The translations under genes and the position numbers were made by a program. A stretch of DNA of 64,000 bases, from positions 124,001-188,000 of the forward strand of contig CAVWQC010000008.1 of assembly GCA_963757065.1 (NCBI GenBank). Direction: 5' to 3'. The notes under the pieces were generated by a model. That model saw only the letters and a program-made list of their open reading frames with translations, was not told where the DNA came from and made no database searches. This document shows, in pieces, positions 18,017 through 26,734 of this stretch. This stretch comes from PNON01 sp963757065 (GTDB lineage Bacteria > Chloroflexota > Anaerolineae > Anaerolineales > Anaerolineaceae). The first letter of the stretch is position 1, and each line of letters starts with the position of its first letter.

Positions 18017-19183
18017 TTAATCCTTCTGATATTCGTGTCTAATCAAATACCTGCGTGTAAGATCCAGGGTCATGGTTATTGCCCATTGAGCTCCATTTTC
18101 AGGAGATCCTCCAAATTTCCTATTGAATGATGTGAAATTACCTTGATCCAGGATTTCGCAATCAAGCATTGAAACACCATTCTCCTGAGAAAAAATTGAA
18201 CTGATAACAAATGGAACATCCCATTCTGTGCATCTTTTAGTCATTATCGTTCTAGTTTCACCAGGCGAAGTATTATTTGGGTATAACTCTGATTTAATCT
18301 GTAAATCTGGATTATTTTGAAAAATCTTTGATAATTGACCATCTAATCCAGACTCGAGTACCCCAATTTTCTTCTTTAACGATAATTCTCTGGTTAAAAC
18401 TCCAATAAGGATATCGTCATCATAACCAAAGATGTTTTCTTTTAGGAGAAACTCAAGCTTGTGAATAACATTATCGATCATTTCGAGTGCGTTTTGATCG
18501 TTATCAGCCTTCGCAGCGACCCGGATATCTATCTGACCAGGTTTGGCTAATAAACCAACAGTTGGATTGGACAACTTCTCGTATTCGCCAATGATCATAT
18601 CCAATTGCGATTCACCCATCCCTGAAACGTGAATTGTCCTGGATTTAATTACTTGATGATAATTAAATTGCTGAGTCAAAAATGGAAGAATGAAATTCTT
18701 TGTAAGATATTCCATTTCTTTGGGGACACCCGGAACACTTACGATGACTGCACTTCCTATTTTTACAAAAAATCCTGGAGCGGTTCCAACAGGGTTGTGG
18801 ATCGATTCAGCTGATTTGGGAATATATGCCTGGCGGCGGTTATTCTCGGTAGGAACTCTTCCGATACGGTTAAAGTATTGACAAATCTCATCCCATAATT
18901 CAGGGTGAAATTCAAGAGGTTGATCTATGGCAAGGGAGACAGCTTCACGGGTTGGGTCATCCACGGTTGGTCCCAGCCCACCAGTAGTGATCACTATATC
19001 TGCTCTCTGGAGAGAATCCTTGATCGTTTGAGCAATACGTACCGGGTTGTCCCCAATTGTATGAGTTCGGAAAAGATCGATCCCGCAAGCCATCAGTTGA
19101 CGCGCGAGAAAGGCAGTATTAGTATCCTGGATCTCTCCAAGTAGAATTTCCGTTCCAATGGTTATAATCTCTGCTGATGGCAT
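18017..19183 (-). CDS. cinA: CinA family protein, degenerate C-terminal domain
   Basis: A 388-residue protein. The N-terminal MoCF-like part is well kept: AEIITIGTEILLGEIQDTN at the start, VITTGGLGPTVDDPTREA near 65-82, and the PGVPKEMEYL region; in CinA this domain has ADP-ribose pyrophosphatase activity. The C-terminal part should be an NMN deamidase, but the usual ESCTGG-type active-site motif is replaced by VLESGLDGQL and the following block is not recognisable, while the protein ends with a helix like those of CinA. Deamidase activity is therefore doubtful. It is the first gene of the cinA-amidohydrolase-glgA-glgC-malQ run. Confidence 0.85.
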   Translation of the reverse strand: MPSAEIITIGTEILLGEIQDTNTAFLARQLMACGIDLFRTHTIGDNPVRIAQTIKDSLQRADIVITTGGLGPTVDDPTREAVSLAIDQPLEFHPELWDEICQYFNRIGRVPTENNRRQAYIPKSAESIHNPVGTAPGFFVKIGSAVIVSVPGVPKEMEYLTKNFILPFLTQQFNYHQVIKSRTIHVSGMGESQLDMIIGEYEKLSNPTVGLLAKPGQIDIRVAAKADNDQNALEMIDNVIHKLEFLLKENIFGYDDDILIGVLTRELSLKKKIGVLESGLDGQLSKIFQNNPDLQIKSELYPNNTSPGETRTIMTKRCTEWDVPFVISSIFSQENGVSMLDCEILDQGNFTSFNRKFGGSPENGAQWAITMTLDLTRRYLIRHEYQKD

Positions 19184-19322
19184 GGCAATTTCCCGTATTC
19201 TGATTTTATCATTGAATAATCATTGAGCAAAACTTATATCAAAGCTTATCCAAGTGATGTACGTTTTCTACCTTCCGTGATTAAGAAATGATGGGTAAAA
19301 TGAAATATATGGAGAGGATCTT

Positions 19323-19691
19323 GTGACCCGATATACTCAAATCTTAGGGAAGTGGGGAGAAAAGGTTGCTGCAGAACACCTGACAGGATTGGGATATCAA
19401 ATAATATCGGTAAATCATCGTACACCATTTGGAGAAATTGATATTATCGCTCAAGATGGAAGAGAGCTGGTATTCGTAGAAGTAAAAACCCGATCATCGA
19501 ATGCTCTGGGAAATCCTGAGGGCTCTGTCACCCCTAAAAAGCAACAGCATATCCTTGATTCAGCACAACATTACCTGGCAGCATTAGATCCACCAGTGGA
19601 TGAATGGAGAGTTGATGTGGTTGCCATTACCGGCAGACCAGGAAATATAAAAATAGATATTCAGGTATTCCAAAATGCGCTCTATTTCTGA
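19323..19691 (+). CDS. YraN family (UPF0102) nuclease-like protein
   Basis: A 122-residue protein with the restriction-endonuclease-like fold of the UPF0102 family. The signature runs GEKVAAEHLTGLGYQII, then GEIDIIAQDGRELVFVEVKTRSS, which contains the E/D-ExK metal-binding core. Its biological role is not settled. The start is GTG at 19323, with GGAGAGG upstream. It is divergent from cinA and overlaps miaA by 17 bases. Confidence 0.9.
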   Translation: MTRYTQILGKWGEKVAAEHLTGLGYQIISVNHRTPFGEIDIIAQDGRELVFVEVKTRSSNALGNPEGSVTPKKQQHILDSAQHYLAALDPPVDEWRVDVVAITGRPGNIKIDIQVFQNALYF

Positions 19692-20617
19692 TAGAAAACC
19701 ACTCATTGTTTTTTTAGGACCAACTGCATCCGGAAAAACGGATGCAGCAATACAAATAGCAAAAAGAATAAATGGTGAAATCATTTCATGTGACTCTAAG
19801 GTTGTTCTATCGCGGGATGGATATTGGAACAGCCAAGCCATCATTGGATGAATTGGCAATGATTCCGCACCATATGATCGATATTGCAGATCCTGATCAA
19901 CCGCTCAGCCTGGCAGTTTATCAGGAAATGTGTGTGAAGATCATTGATGAATTGTACCAAAAAGAAAAAATTCCAATTCTAGTTGGAGGAACAGGCCAAT
20001 ACATATACTCGATCACAGAAGCCTGGCAAATACCAGAGCAAGAGCCGGATGATGCAATGCGAAATGTACTGGAAAAAATAAACAAAGAACATGGGTCTAT
20101 CGAGTTATTCCGATATCTGGAAGTACTTGATCCGTTGGCTGCAATTTCCATCGATAAGAGGAATATACGCAGGGTTGTTCGAGCCTTGGAAGTCATTTTT
20201 ATGACAGGACATAAGTTTTCCGAACAAAAGAATAAAGGAATGTCACCTTATCGGTTGATACAACTGGGTATTCAATGGCCACGGGAAGAGCTATACCGAC
20301 GAATAGATCAGCGCATAGATCAAATGCTGACAGATGGACTGGTAAATGAAGTACAAGGATTGCTTCAAAAAGGATATACACCCGATTTACCAGGTATGAG
20401 CGCAATTGGTTATAATGAAATTACTCTTTACATAAACGGCAGACTTACCCTAAATGAAGCTGTAATGTTGATCAAGCGCAAGACCAGACAGTTTGTGCGT
20501 AGACAATCAAATTGGTTCAAACTTGAAGACCCGCAGATATATTGGTTCTCACCTGAAGCGGGAATGGTTGATAAAATGGTCCTGAAAATCAATACCTTAC
20601 TGAGCATAAATGAATGA
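19675..20617 (+). CDS. miaA: tRNA dimethylallyltransferase MiaA, interrupted by a +1 frameshift
   Basis: Adds the dimethylallyl group to A37 of tRNAs that read UNN codons. Translation from ATG 19675 gives the P-loop start VFLGPTASGKTDAAI and then ISCDS; the frame then breaks. After dropping one A at 19798-19799 the reading continues as RLFYRGMDIGTAKPS, exactly the next conserved block, and on through VGGTGQYIYS and the C-terminal RQFVRRQSNWF. Both halves are otherwise intact and sum to about 313 residues, the normal size. The gene is almost certainly essential-class tRNA modification, so a sequence error is as likely as a real lesion. It overlaps yraN by 17 bases and the next gene by 8. Confidence 0.88.
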
Positions 20618-22287
20618 TCTTGATTCTATTGCCGCCCAAAAAACTACCGTGCCAACCCACGTAAAATATCCGAAATTCACTTTAGGCGATCTATTACATG
20701 AATCCGCGGAAAAATATCCAAACCTCGCTTGTATAAAATATGAGTCACAGTCATACAAATTTCGACATGTCGATCAGATCACAGACCGCGTTGCTGATGG
20801 ACTGATTGCACTTGGTTTTAAAAAAGGGGACCGGATTGGAATTTTACTCCCAAACATCCCACAGTTTATTTTTTCATTTTTTGGAATTTTAAAAATGGGC
20901 GGGATAGTTGTGGCCATCAATCCCAACTACCAGTATGCGGGAAATACAAAACCAGGTTAATAAAGTCGGTGTCTCAGGTTTGTTCATATTATCAACGCAC
21001 CTCGACATGACTGAGAACCTACATCGTTCAACTGCAATTCATAATTTTGTTTATACTGACCTGAATGAGACCTTCTCGCTAACAGATGTAGAAACCGAGA
21101 CCAGGAGCCACAATAAAAAAGATATTACCGATTACCCTAATGCAATTAGATTTAAGAATTTATTGACAATTCAAAGGACAAATAACTTTAAATTTAAGAA
21201 CAATATTACACATGAACATCCAGCCATCCTACAATTCAGTGGAGGCACCACCGGTGTACCTAAAGCAGCTGTTGGATTACATCGTAATGTTGTAGCTAAT
21301 GTGTATCAATTTAGAGCATGGTTGAACCAAATGGAAGATGTCAAGAATCCATTTCTTGTGGCAATTCCCCTGTTTCATGTTTATGGTATGGTATTGGGAA
21401 TGGTTTTGGCAATTCTGATGGGCTGTCCAATGATCTTGGTTAATAACCCAGGAGATGTCCATGGAATTCTCAAGGCGATCCGCAAGTATAAACCTACCAT
21501 CTTTCCGTCCGTACCAAGTCAATATTACGCGATCTTACATCACACCGAATTGGATGTTTATAGGGAAGATATAAAATCACTCAAAATATGTATCTCAGGG
21601 TCTGCTTCATTAAACCCGGAAATTAAGAGCAACTTTGAACAACTTATAAGCGGACCTCTCATTGAAGGTTATGGGCTGTCAGAAGCTCCTACAGCAACGC
21701 ATTGCAATCCAGTTACCGGACAAAATAAGACTGGATCAATTGGATTACCTTTACCGGATGTTGAGTGTCACCTGATATCCCTGGAAAATGGGAATCGAGA
21801 TGTGGTCACTGGCAGGTTGGGTGAATTGGTCATCCGCGGTCCTCAGATCATGAAAGAATATTATGAGAACCCGGAAGAGACGGAAATTGCATTAAAGAAT
21901 GGGTGGTTATACACAGGTGATATTGCCTGGAAAGATAATGATGGTTATTACTTCATTAAAGGACGAAAAAAAGATCTGATAAAAGTTGGTGGTTTGCAGG
22001 TTTGGCCGCAGGAAGTTGAAGAAGTGATCTCGCTTCTGCCCGGAGTGAAAGAATCGGCAGCAGCTGGAATCCCAGACGACTATTTAGGGGAGGTTGTCAT
22101 TGCCTGGGTTGTAAGAAAGCCTGAAACCAATTTGACTGAACAGGAAGTGTTGGATCATTGCAGGAAGAATCTGGCGAGGCATAAAGTACCGGTTAAATTA
22201 AAGATTGTCGATAATTTGCCGCGTAGTACGATTGGAAAAGTTCTCCGGCGGGAATTAATTCGGCTGGAGGTAGAAAAAAAGGATTGA
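20610..22287 (+). CDS. Long-chain acyl-CoA synthetase (AMP-forming), interrupted by a +1 frameshift
   Basis: ANL-family ligase that activates a carboxylic acid, probably a fatty acid, with ATP and CoA. The N-terminal part (20610-20940) ends VVAINPNYQYA; one extra G in the GGG at 20939-20941 shifts the frame, and without it the protein reads on as EIQNQVNKVGVSGLF. Downstream are the ATP loop FSGGTTGVPKAAV, EGYGLSEAPTATHCNP, YTGDIAWKDNDGYYF and the C-terminal catalytic lysine region RSTIGKVLRREL. Combined length is about 558 residues, normal for the family. It overlaps miaA by 8 bases and ends inside a two-way terminator. Confidence 0.88.
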
Positions 22288-22307
22288 CGAATGTCAATCC
22301 TTTTTTT
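22274..22307. terminator. Two-way terminator between acyl-CoA synthetase and ftsH
   Basis: Stem GGATTGAC/GTCAATCC with loop GAAT, extended by seven A on the left and seven T on the right, so it works in both directions. Its left arm lies within the last codons of the acyl-CoA synthetase gene. Confidence 0.9.
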
Positions 22308-22319
22308 GATTCCGGAAAA

Positions 22320-24170
22320 TTATATCCTTATGGGTGTTCCGCTCTTTTTCGTATTTGGCGGAGGGAAGATCGCTTCAAATTCATCGCGATTAAGAGTTTC
22401 CACTTCGAGGAGACGACCAGCAACTGCGTCCAGCTCCTTGCGATATTTGGTCATTAATTCTTTCGCTGTTTTGTATGCATTATTTACGAGTTCACGGACT
22501 TCCTGGTCAATTTTTTCAGCGATAGCTTCAGAATAATCTCTTTGTTCAGAAATCTCACGACCCAGGAAGATCATTTCTTCTTTTTGACCATAAACCATCG
22601 GGCCTAACTCTGTGCTCATGCCTAATCTTGTGACCATATTTCGGGCAAGCTGGGTCACCCTTTCGATGTCGTTAGAGGCACCGGACGTGATGTCATCGAA
22701 CACAAGCTCTTCAGCGACACGACCACCGAGCAAACCTATGATCTCGCTGATCAGTTTCTTTCTGGAGACCAGGGTCAGGTCTTCTTCCGGCAAAGCCCGG
22801 GTAAATCCACCATACATACCTCGTGGTATGATCGTGATCTTTTGGACTGGATTTGCTTCCTGGAGTGCATTCATCAATACCGCATGACCAGCTTCGTGGT
22901 AAGCTACAATCTTTTTCTCGTCTGGCGTAATCAGACGACTTTTACGTTCAGGACCGGCAATAACCCTTTCAATCGCTTCTTCAAACTCAAGCTGACCAAC
23001 GACCTTTTTATTCCGCCTGGCAGCCAAAATTGCGCCTTCATTCACCATATTTTCAAGATCAGCACCGACAAATCCGGGAGTTGATTTAGCAAGCACAGCC
23101 AGGTCTATATCGGGAGATAATGGTTTTCCTTTGACGTGAACTTTTAGAATTGCTTCACGACCACGGACGTCCGGGCGATCCAACACTACTCTGCGGTCAA
23201 AACGACCGGGACGAAGAAGAGCAGGGTCCAAAATATCAGGGCGGTTGGTGGCAGCCATGATAATTACATTCGTGTCTGTTTCAAAACCATCCATTTCAAC
23301 TAACATCTGGTTAAGGGTCTGCTCTCGTTCATCATGACTGCCGCCCAGTCCAGATCCACGTTGACGTCCAACAGCATCGATCTCATCGACGAACACAATA
23401 CAAGGAGAGTGGCGTTTTGCCTGTTCAAACAGGTCGCGAACACGACTTGCACCAACACCAACAAACATTTCAACGAATTCGGATCCACTTATGGAGAAGA
23501 AAGGTACACCTGCTTCACCGGATACTGCTTTGGCAATCAGGGTTTTACCTGTTCCAGGAGGTCCTACAAGCAGTACACCTTTTGGAATTCTAGCGCCTAA
23601 AGAAATGAACTTTTGAGGTTCTCGAAGGAATTCAACTACTTCTTTTAATTCTTCTTTTGCCTCTTCCACTCCAGCTACATCTGCGAAGGTCACAGTTGGT
23701 TGATCACCACTAAACATCCGGGCTCTTGATTTCCCAAAAGACATGGCAGCATTATTACTGCCTTGCGCTTGCCGGAAAATAAACCAAAATACGCCAGCGA
23801 GTAGAATAAAAGGCAGTATGTAACCCAGCGCAGTAATTATTCCAAGCCATGCACTGGGTGGTTTTACTTCAAGTTTGATCTTCGCTGGATCGAGTTCAGC
23901 TGAGGTTACGCCAAGGTCAAGCAATTGTTGAACAAGTGTTGAATTTGTTTCTTTATTGGATGTTTTCTCACCGTCAGCATAAATAACGCGTAGTCTATTT
24001 TCATCAGCAATGATCCGGGTTACTTTTCCGGCTCTAATGTCTGATGCTACCTGATTAAGATTAAGTACATCTTGAGCAGTGGTTGATTGTCTGAAGCTGT
24101 AAAAAAGCATTGCAATGATCGCAATGAACAGCAGCAAATAAATAATATAGGATTGGTTACGAGAATTCAC
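22320..24170 (-). CDS. ftsH: ATP-dependent zinc metalloprotease FtsH
   Basis: Membrane-bound AAA+ protease that degrades misassembled membrane proteins and selected regulators. Length is 616 residues. Two transmembrane helices are seen at about 9-26 and 110-133; the AAA domain has Walker A GPPGTGKTLIAKA, Walker B IVFVDEIDAVG and the second region of homology; the protease domain has AYHEAGHAVL (HExxH zinc site). The start is GTG at 24170 with GGAGG upstream. It has its own extended -10 promoter and a strong terminator, so it is probably a single-gene unit. Confidence 0.97.
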   Translation of the reverse strand: MNSRNQSYIIYLLLFIAIIAMLFYSFRQSTTAQDVLNLNQVASDIRAGKVTRIIADENRLRVIYADGEKTSNKETNSTLVQQLLDLGVTSAELDPAKIKLEVKPPSAWLGIITALGYILPFILLAGVFWFIFRQAQGSNNAAMSFGKSRARMFSGDQPTVTFADVAGVEEAKEELKEVVEFLREPQKFISLGARIPKGVLLVGPPGTGKTLIAKAVSGEAGVPFFSISGSEFVEMFVGVGASRVRDLFEQAKRHSPCIVFVDEIDAVGRQRGSGLGGSHDEREQTLNQMLVEMDGFETDTNVIIMAATNRPDILDPALLRPGRFDRRVVLDRPDVRGREAILKVHVKGKPLSPDIDLAVLAKSTPGFVGADLENMVNEGAILAARRNKKVVGQLEFEEAIERVIAGPERKSRLITPDEKKIVAYHEAGHAVLMNALQEANPVQKITIIPRGMYGGFTRALPEEDLTLVSRKKLISEIIGLLGGRVAEELVFDDITSGASNDIERVTQLARNMVTRLGMSTELGPMVYGQKEEMIFLGREISEQRDYSEAIAEKIDQEVRELVNNAYKTAKELMTKYRKELDAVAGRLLEVETLNRDEFEAIFPPPNTKKSGTPIRI

Positions 24171-24216
24171 AGATACCTCCAGTATCCACGATACCTTTCA
24201 TTTCAACTTTGTTCTG

Positions 24217-24222
24217 ATTATA
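24217..24222 (-). promoter_or_regulatory. Extended -10 promoter of ftsH
   Basis: On the minus strand TGGTATAAT, an extended -10 (TG-N-TATAAT), about 47 bases before the ftsH GTG. The -35 region is weak, as expected for extended -10 promoters. Confidence 0.6.
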
Positions 24223-24283
24223 CCAATCAAAAAATAAGATTGTAGAATATTGTTGAATATAATCTCAATTTCTTATACATTTC

Positions 24284-25018
24284 TTATATAATGCCTGTTT
24301 TAGGCGTTGAATTCAAATTATTTATCCATGGAATGACCTGTTGGTGCATTCCTGAAGTGAAGTCATCCTTCAAGATTTTGCTTTTTTCGTTGTTCACGAT
24401 TCGAAAACAATGGATTCCCATGCTTAACGCCGGCAGGATATCCATCTCAATATCGTTTCCTACCATGACACACTCAGCTGCCTTTATACCCAGCTTGGTT
24501 ATTATTTCCTGATAGTATGCAGGGTTCGGCTTGGTAAAGTGAAAATCCTCATAACAAGCGATTAATGAGTAAGGGATATCTTTTGGGCTCAATCCAGACC
24601 ATATCAGGCGTTGCTCGATGGCTTTGAGTGGGAACAAAGGATTGGTGGCAACAACAATTTTCAGCCCGATTTCAAGGGCTTGATTGACCATTTCTATAGC
24701 TGCGGGTATTTGCTGAGTATATTTTTTCAAATCCGGAAAAACAGTATCATAAAACTGGACGAGGGATGGATGTAGCTTTTCCTTACTTACTCCTATGCCC
24801 GGATAAAAAACTCTATCGAACGCATGCTCAAGCGTAACAGCTGGATCAGTATTCTTCAGCATCGCATTTGTTCCCTCAAGAAGCTTGGGTAACATAACTT
24901 CTGGAGCGACAAATGCAGCCAGGTGAGTGGATAGAGCTTTGTAATATGGTGGGGCGAATATCTCCATGGAGTTTTGTAATAATGTATCATCCAGGTCTAC
25001 GAGCAGGTGAGTGATCAT
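24284..25018 (-). CDS. HAD-superfamily hydrolase
   Basis: A 244-residue phosphatase-like protein with the HAD fold. Motif I is LLVDLDDTLLQN at residues 5-16 (nucleophile Asp and Asp+2), motif II is VVATNPLFP, motif III Lys is in HFTKPNPAYY and motif IV is VMVGNDIEMDILPA. A helical cap lies between motifs I and II (C1 type). Substrate cannot be told. AGGAAAC precedes the ATG. It is downstream of efp on the same strand, separated by a hairpin terminator, so it may have its own weak promoter. Confidence 0.88.
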   Translation of the reverse strand: MITHLLVDLDDTLLQNSMEIFAPPYYKALSTHLAAFVAPEVMLPKLLEGTNAMLKNTDPAVTLEHAFDRVFYPGIGVSKEKLHPSLVQFYDTVFPDLKKYTQQIPAAIEMVNQALEIGLKIVVATNPLFPLKAIEQRLIWSGLSPKDIPYSLIACYEDFHFTKPNPAYYQEIITKLGIKAAECVMVGNDIEMDILPALSMGIHCFRIVNNEKSKILKDDFTSGMHQQVIPWINNLNSTPKTGII

Positions 25019-25059
25019 AATGTTTCCTAAAAGAATAAAAATCCACAGAATATATTGAT

Positions 25060-25085
25060 ACAGGGCAGGTTCACACCTGCCCTGT
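25060..25085 (-). terminator. Hairpin terminator downstream of efp
   Basis: Perfect 11-bp stem ACAGGGCAGGT/ACCTGCCCTGT with a 4-base loop, 46 bases after the efp stop. The following minus-strand DNA is A/T-rich but lacks a clean T run, so strength is uncertain. Confidence 0.6.
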
Positions 25086-25130
25086 TGTTAATAATCGAAG
25101 TCAGTTATTAATTATACTAAGTAAGTTTTC

Positions 25131-25688
25131 TTAAACACGGGTGACGTAGCCACCTGTACGGGTATCCACCCGAACAGTGTCTCCCTCAACCACAAAATAG
25201 GGGCAGCTTACCTCCAACCCGGATTCTGTCTTAACCTTCTTGGTTACACCAGTAGCAGTATCACCTTTGACAGCGTTTTCTGCCCAGACAACCTTTAAGT
25301 CTACGGATGTTGGCAGGTCGATGTCAATTGGTTCATTTTCATAATAGGTGAGTTTTACTTCCATTCCCTCTTTTAGGAAACCGGCTGAATCACCTATGAC
25401 TTTGGAGCCGATGGCTGGCTGTTCATAAGTTTCAAGATCCATAAAGTGATAAGTTTCACCATCTGTGTATAAATACTGAACGTTATGGAAATCAAGCCTT
25501 ACATCCTGAACCCGGTCACCTGATTGGAAAGTCTTTTCCAGAGTGGTACCTGTTCGGATATTTCGAGCTTTCACTTTAATGGAAGCGTTGCCGCGGCCGG
25601 TCTTATTATGTGAATAATCCAGGACTTTAAAGAGAGTCCCATCCAATACAAATGTAATACCTTTTCGTAAATCATTTACATCAATCAT
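25131..25688 (-). CDS. efp: Translation elongation factor P
   Basis: Relieves ribosome stalling at polyproline stretches. Length is 185 residues with the three OB-like domains of EF-P. The tip loop of domain I reads HNKTGRGNAS, so the residue that is Lys34 in E. coli is Arg32 here, the form seen in EarP-modified proteins such as that of Pseudomonas. No modification enzyme is seen in the window. The C-terminal signature VDTRTGGYVTRV is intact. GAGGAC lies upstream of the ATG and a near-consensus promoter is 40-68 bases upstream. Confidence 0.97.
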   Translation of the reverse strand: MIDVNDLRKGITFVLDGTLFKVLDYSHNKTGRGNASIKVKARNIRTGTTLEKTFQSGDRVQDVRLDFHNVQYLYTDGETYHFMDLETYEQPAIGSKVIGDSAGFLKEGMEVKLTYYENEPIDIDLPTSVDLKVVWAENAVKGDTATGVTKKVKTESGLEVSCPYFVVEGDTVRVDTRTGGYVTRV

Positions 25689-25727
25689 TGATCTGTCCTC
25701 TTGCTATAGTTTCAATATCAAGCGCTG

Positions 25728-25756
25728 ATTATAGCTTAGCATGGTATGGGTGACAA
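25728..25756 (-). promoter_or_regulatory. Sigma-70-type promoter of efp
   Basis: On the minus strand TTGTCA, 17-base spacer, TATAAT, ending 40 bases before the efp start codon. Confidence 0.8.
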
Positions 25757-25802
25757 GACTTCATGCCTCATGAAGACGAGTCATTCACTTAAGATTCAAA
25801 GA

Positions 25803-26309
25803 TCAATCCTGTGGTTTATGATCCTGGGCAGATGGTAAACCTCGCAACTGAGCCACCGTGTGAGGCAAAATATTCTGCACGAATTCCAGGCTTTCAACTG
25901 CACCTTTTGGGCTGCCTGGCAGATTAATTATGATGGTCTGTTTCCGAATAGCTGCAATGGCGCGTGACAACAAAGCATGAGGGGTAATTTGAATACTCCT
26001 GGAACGGATGTATTCGTGAATTCCGGGTATTAATCTCTCTGCAATTGCCAGAGTCGCTTCAGGAGTCACATCCCTGGGTGATACCCCAGTGCCGCCAGTG
26101 GTCAGGATAATATCGATGTCCGGATTATCGGATAACGACACTAATTCGTTCTTTATGCGTTCAAAATCGTCAGGAATAATACTTTGGTTGCTGATTATTC
26201 CGCTTTTGGATTTAATATAATCAGCCAGGGCAGGACCGGAGGAATCAGGCCTTTCTCCCCGGGACGATCTATCTGATATCGTGATAATGGCAAAACGTAA
26301 TTCTTTCAA
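25803..26309 (-). CDS. MogA/MoaB family molybdenum cofactor protein
   Basis: A 168-residue MPT-adenylyltransferase-type protein that prepares molybdopterin for metal insertion. Motifs are FAIITISDRSSRGERPDSSG at the start, LTTGGTGVSPRDVTPEA near 68-84 and INLPGSPKGAVE near 127-138. It fits the presence of a molybdenum hydroxylase at 39.7-43.5 kb. The start is TTG at 26309, chosen because AAGGAG lies upstream; it overlaps the GNAT stop by 4 bases. MogA and MoaB cannot be separated by eye. Confidence 0.88.
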   Translation of the reverse strand: MKELRFAIITISDRSSRGERPDSSGPALADYIKSKSGIISNQSIIPDDFERIKNELVSLSDNPDIDIILTTGGTGVSPRDVTPEATLAIAERLIPGIHEYIRSRSIQITPHALLSRAIAAIRKQTIIINLPGSPKGAVESLEFVQNILPHTVAQLRGLPSAQDHKPQD

Positions 26310-26734
26310 TCGAACTCCTTCCCCATGATCATTACATCCATTAATTTCCAGCCCAATTCTTGATAATATTCAATGACCGATGGATTATCTTTGGTGATCA
26401 TGAGATAGCTCTTAAGGCAGCCTTTTCTTTTTAGCCTGGATTCGACTTCCAGCATCAGTGCTTTCCCGATGCCAGATTTTTGAAATTGGGATCGGACTGC
26501 CAGATGATAGATGATACCGCGACGGCCATCGTACCCTCCAATCACAGTACCTACGACTTTTTCATTCACAACAGCTACGAGAAAAAGGTCCGGTGAATAA
26601 TTCAGTTTTTTTTGAATTTCAGCGGGTGTATCCGACCGGGAGTAGTTCACACCTGGAGCAGAGTTTTTCCAGATCTCAACTGCCTGGTCATAATCACCTG
26701 GATAATTGAATTCGCGAATTGAAAAAGCCGGCAT
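26306..26734 (-). CDS. GNAT-family N-acetyltransferase
   Basis: A 142-residue acetyltransferase of the GNAT fold. The acetyl-CoA loop is visible as RSQFQKSGIGKALM (Q/R-x-x-G-x-G/A), after the beta-4 strand IIYHLAV, followed by SVIEYYQELGWKLM near the C-terminus. This resembles the RimI/YpeA-like group. The substrate is not known. Its ATG follows the PHP/AlbA_2 stop directly and its end overlaps mog by 4 bases, so the three genes form a unit. Confidence 0.85.
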   Translation of the reverse strand: MPAFSIREFNYPGDYDQAVEIWKNSAPGVNYSRSDTPAEIQKKLNYSPDLFLVAVVNEKVVGTVIGGYDGRRGIIYHLAVRSQFQKSGIGKALMLEVESRLKRKGCLKSYLMITKDNPSVIEYYQELGWKLMDVMIMGKEFD

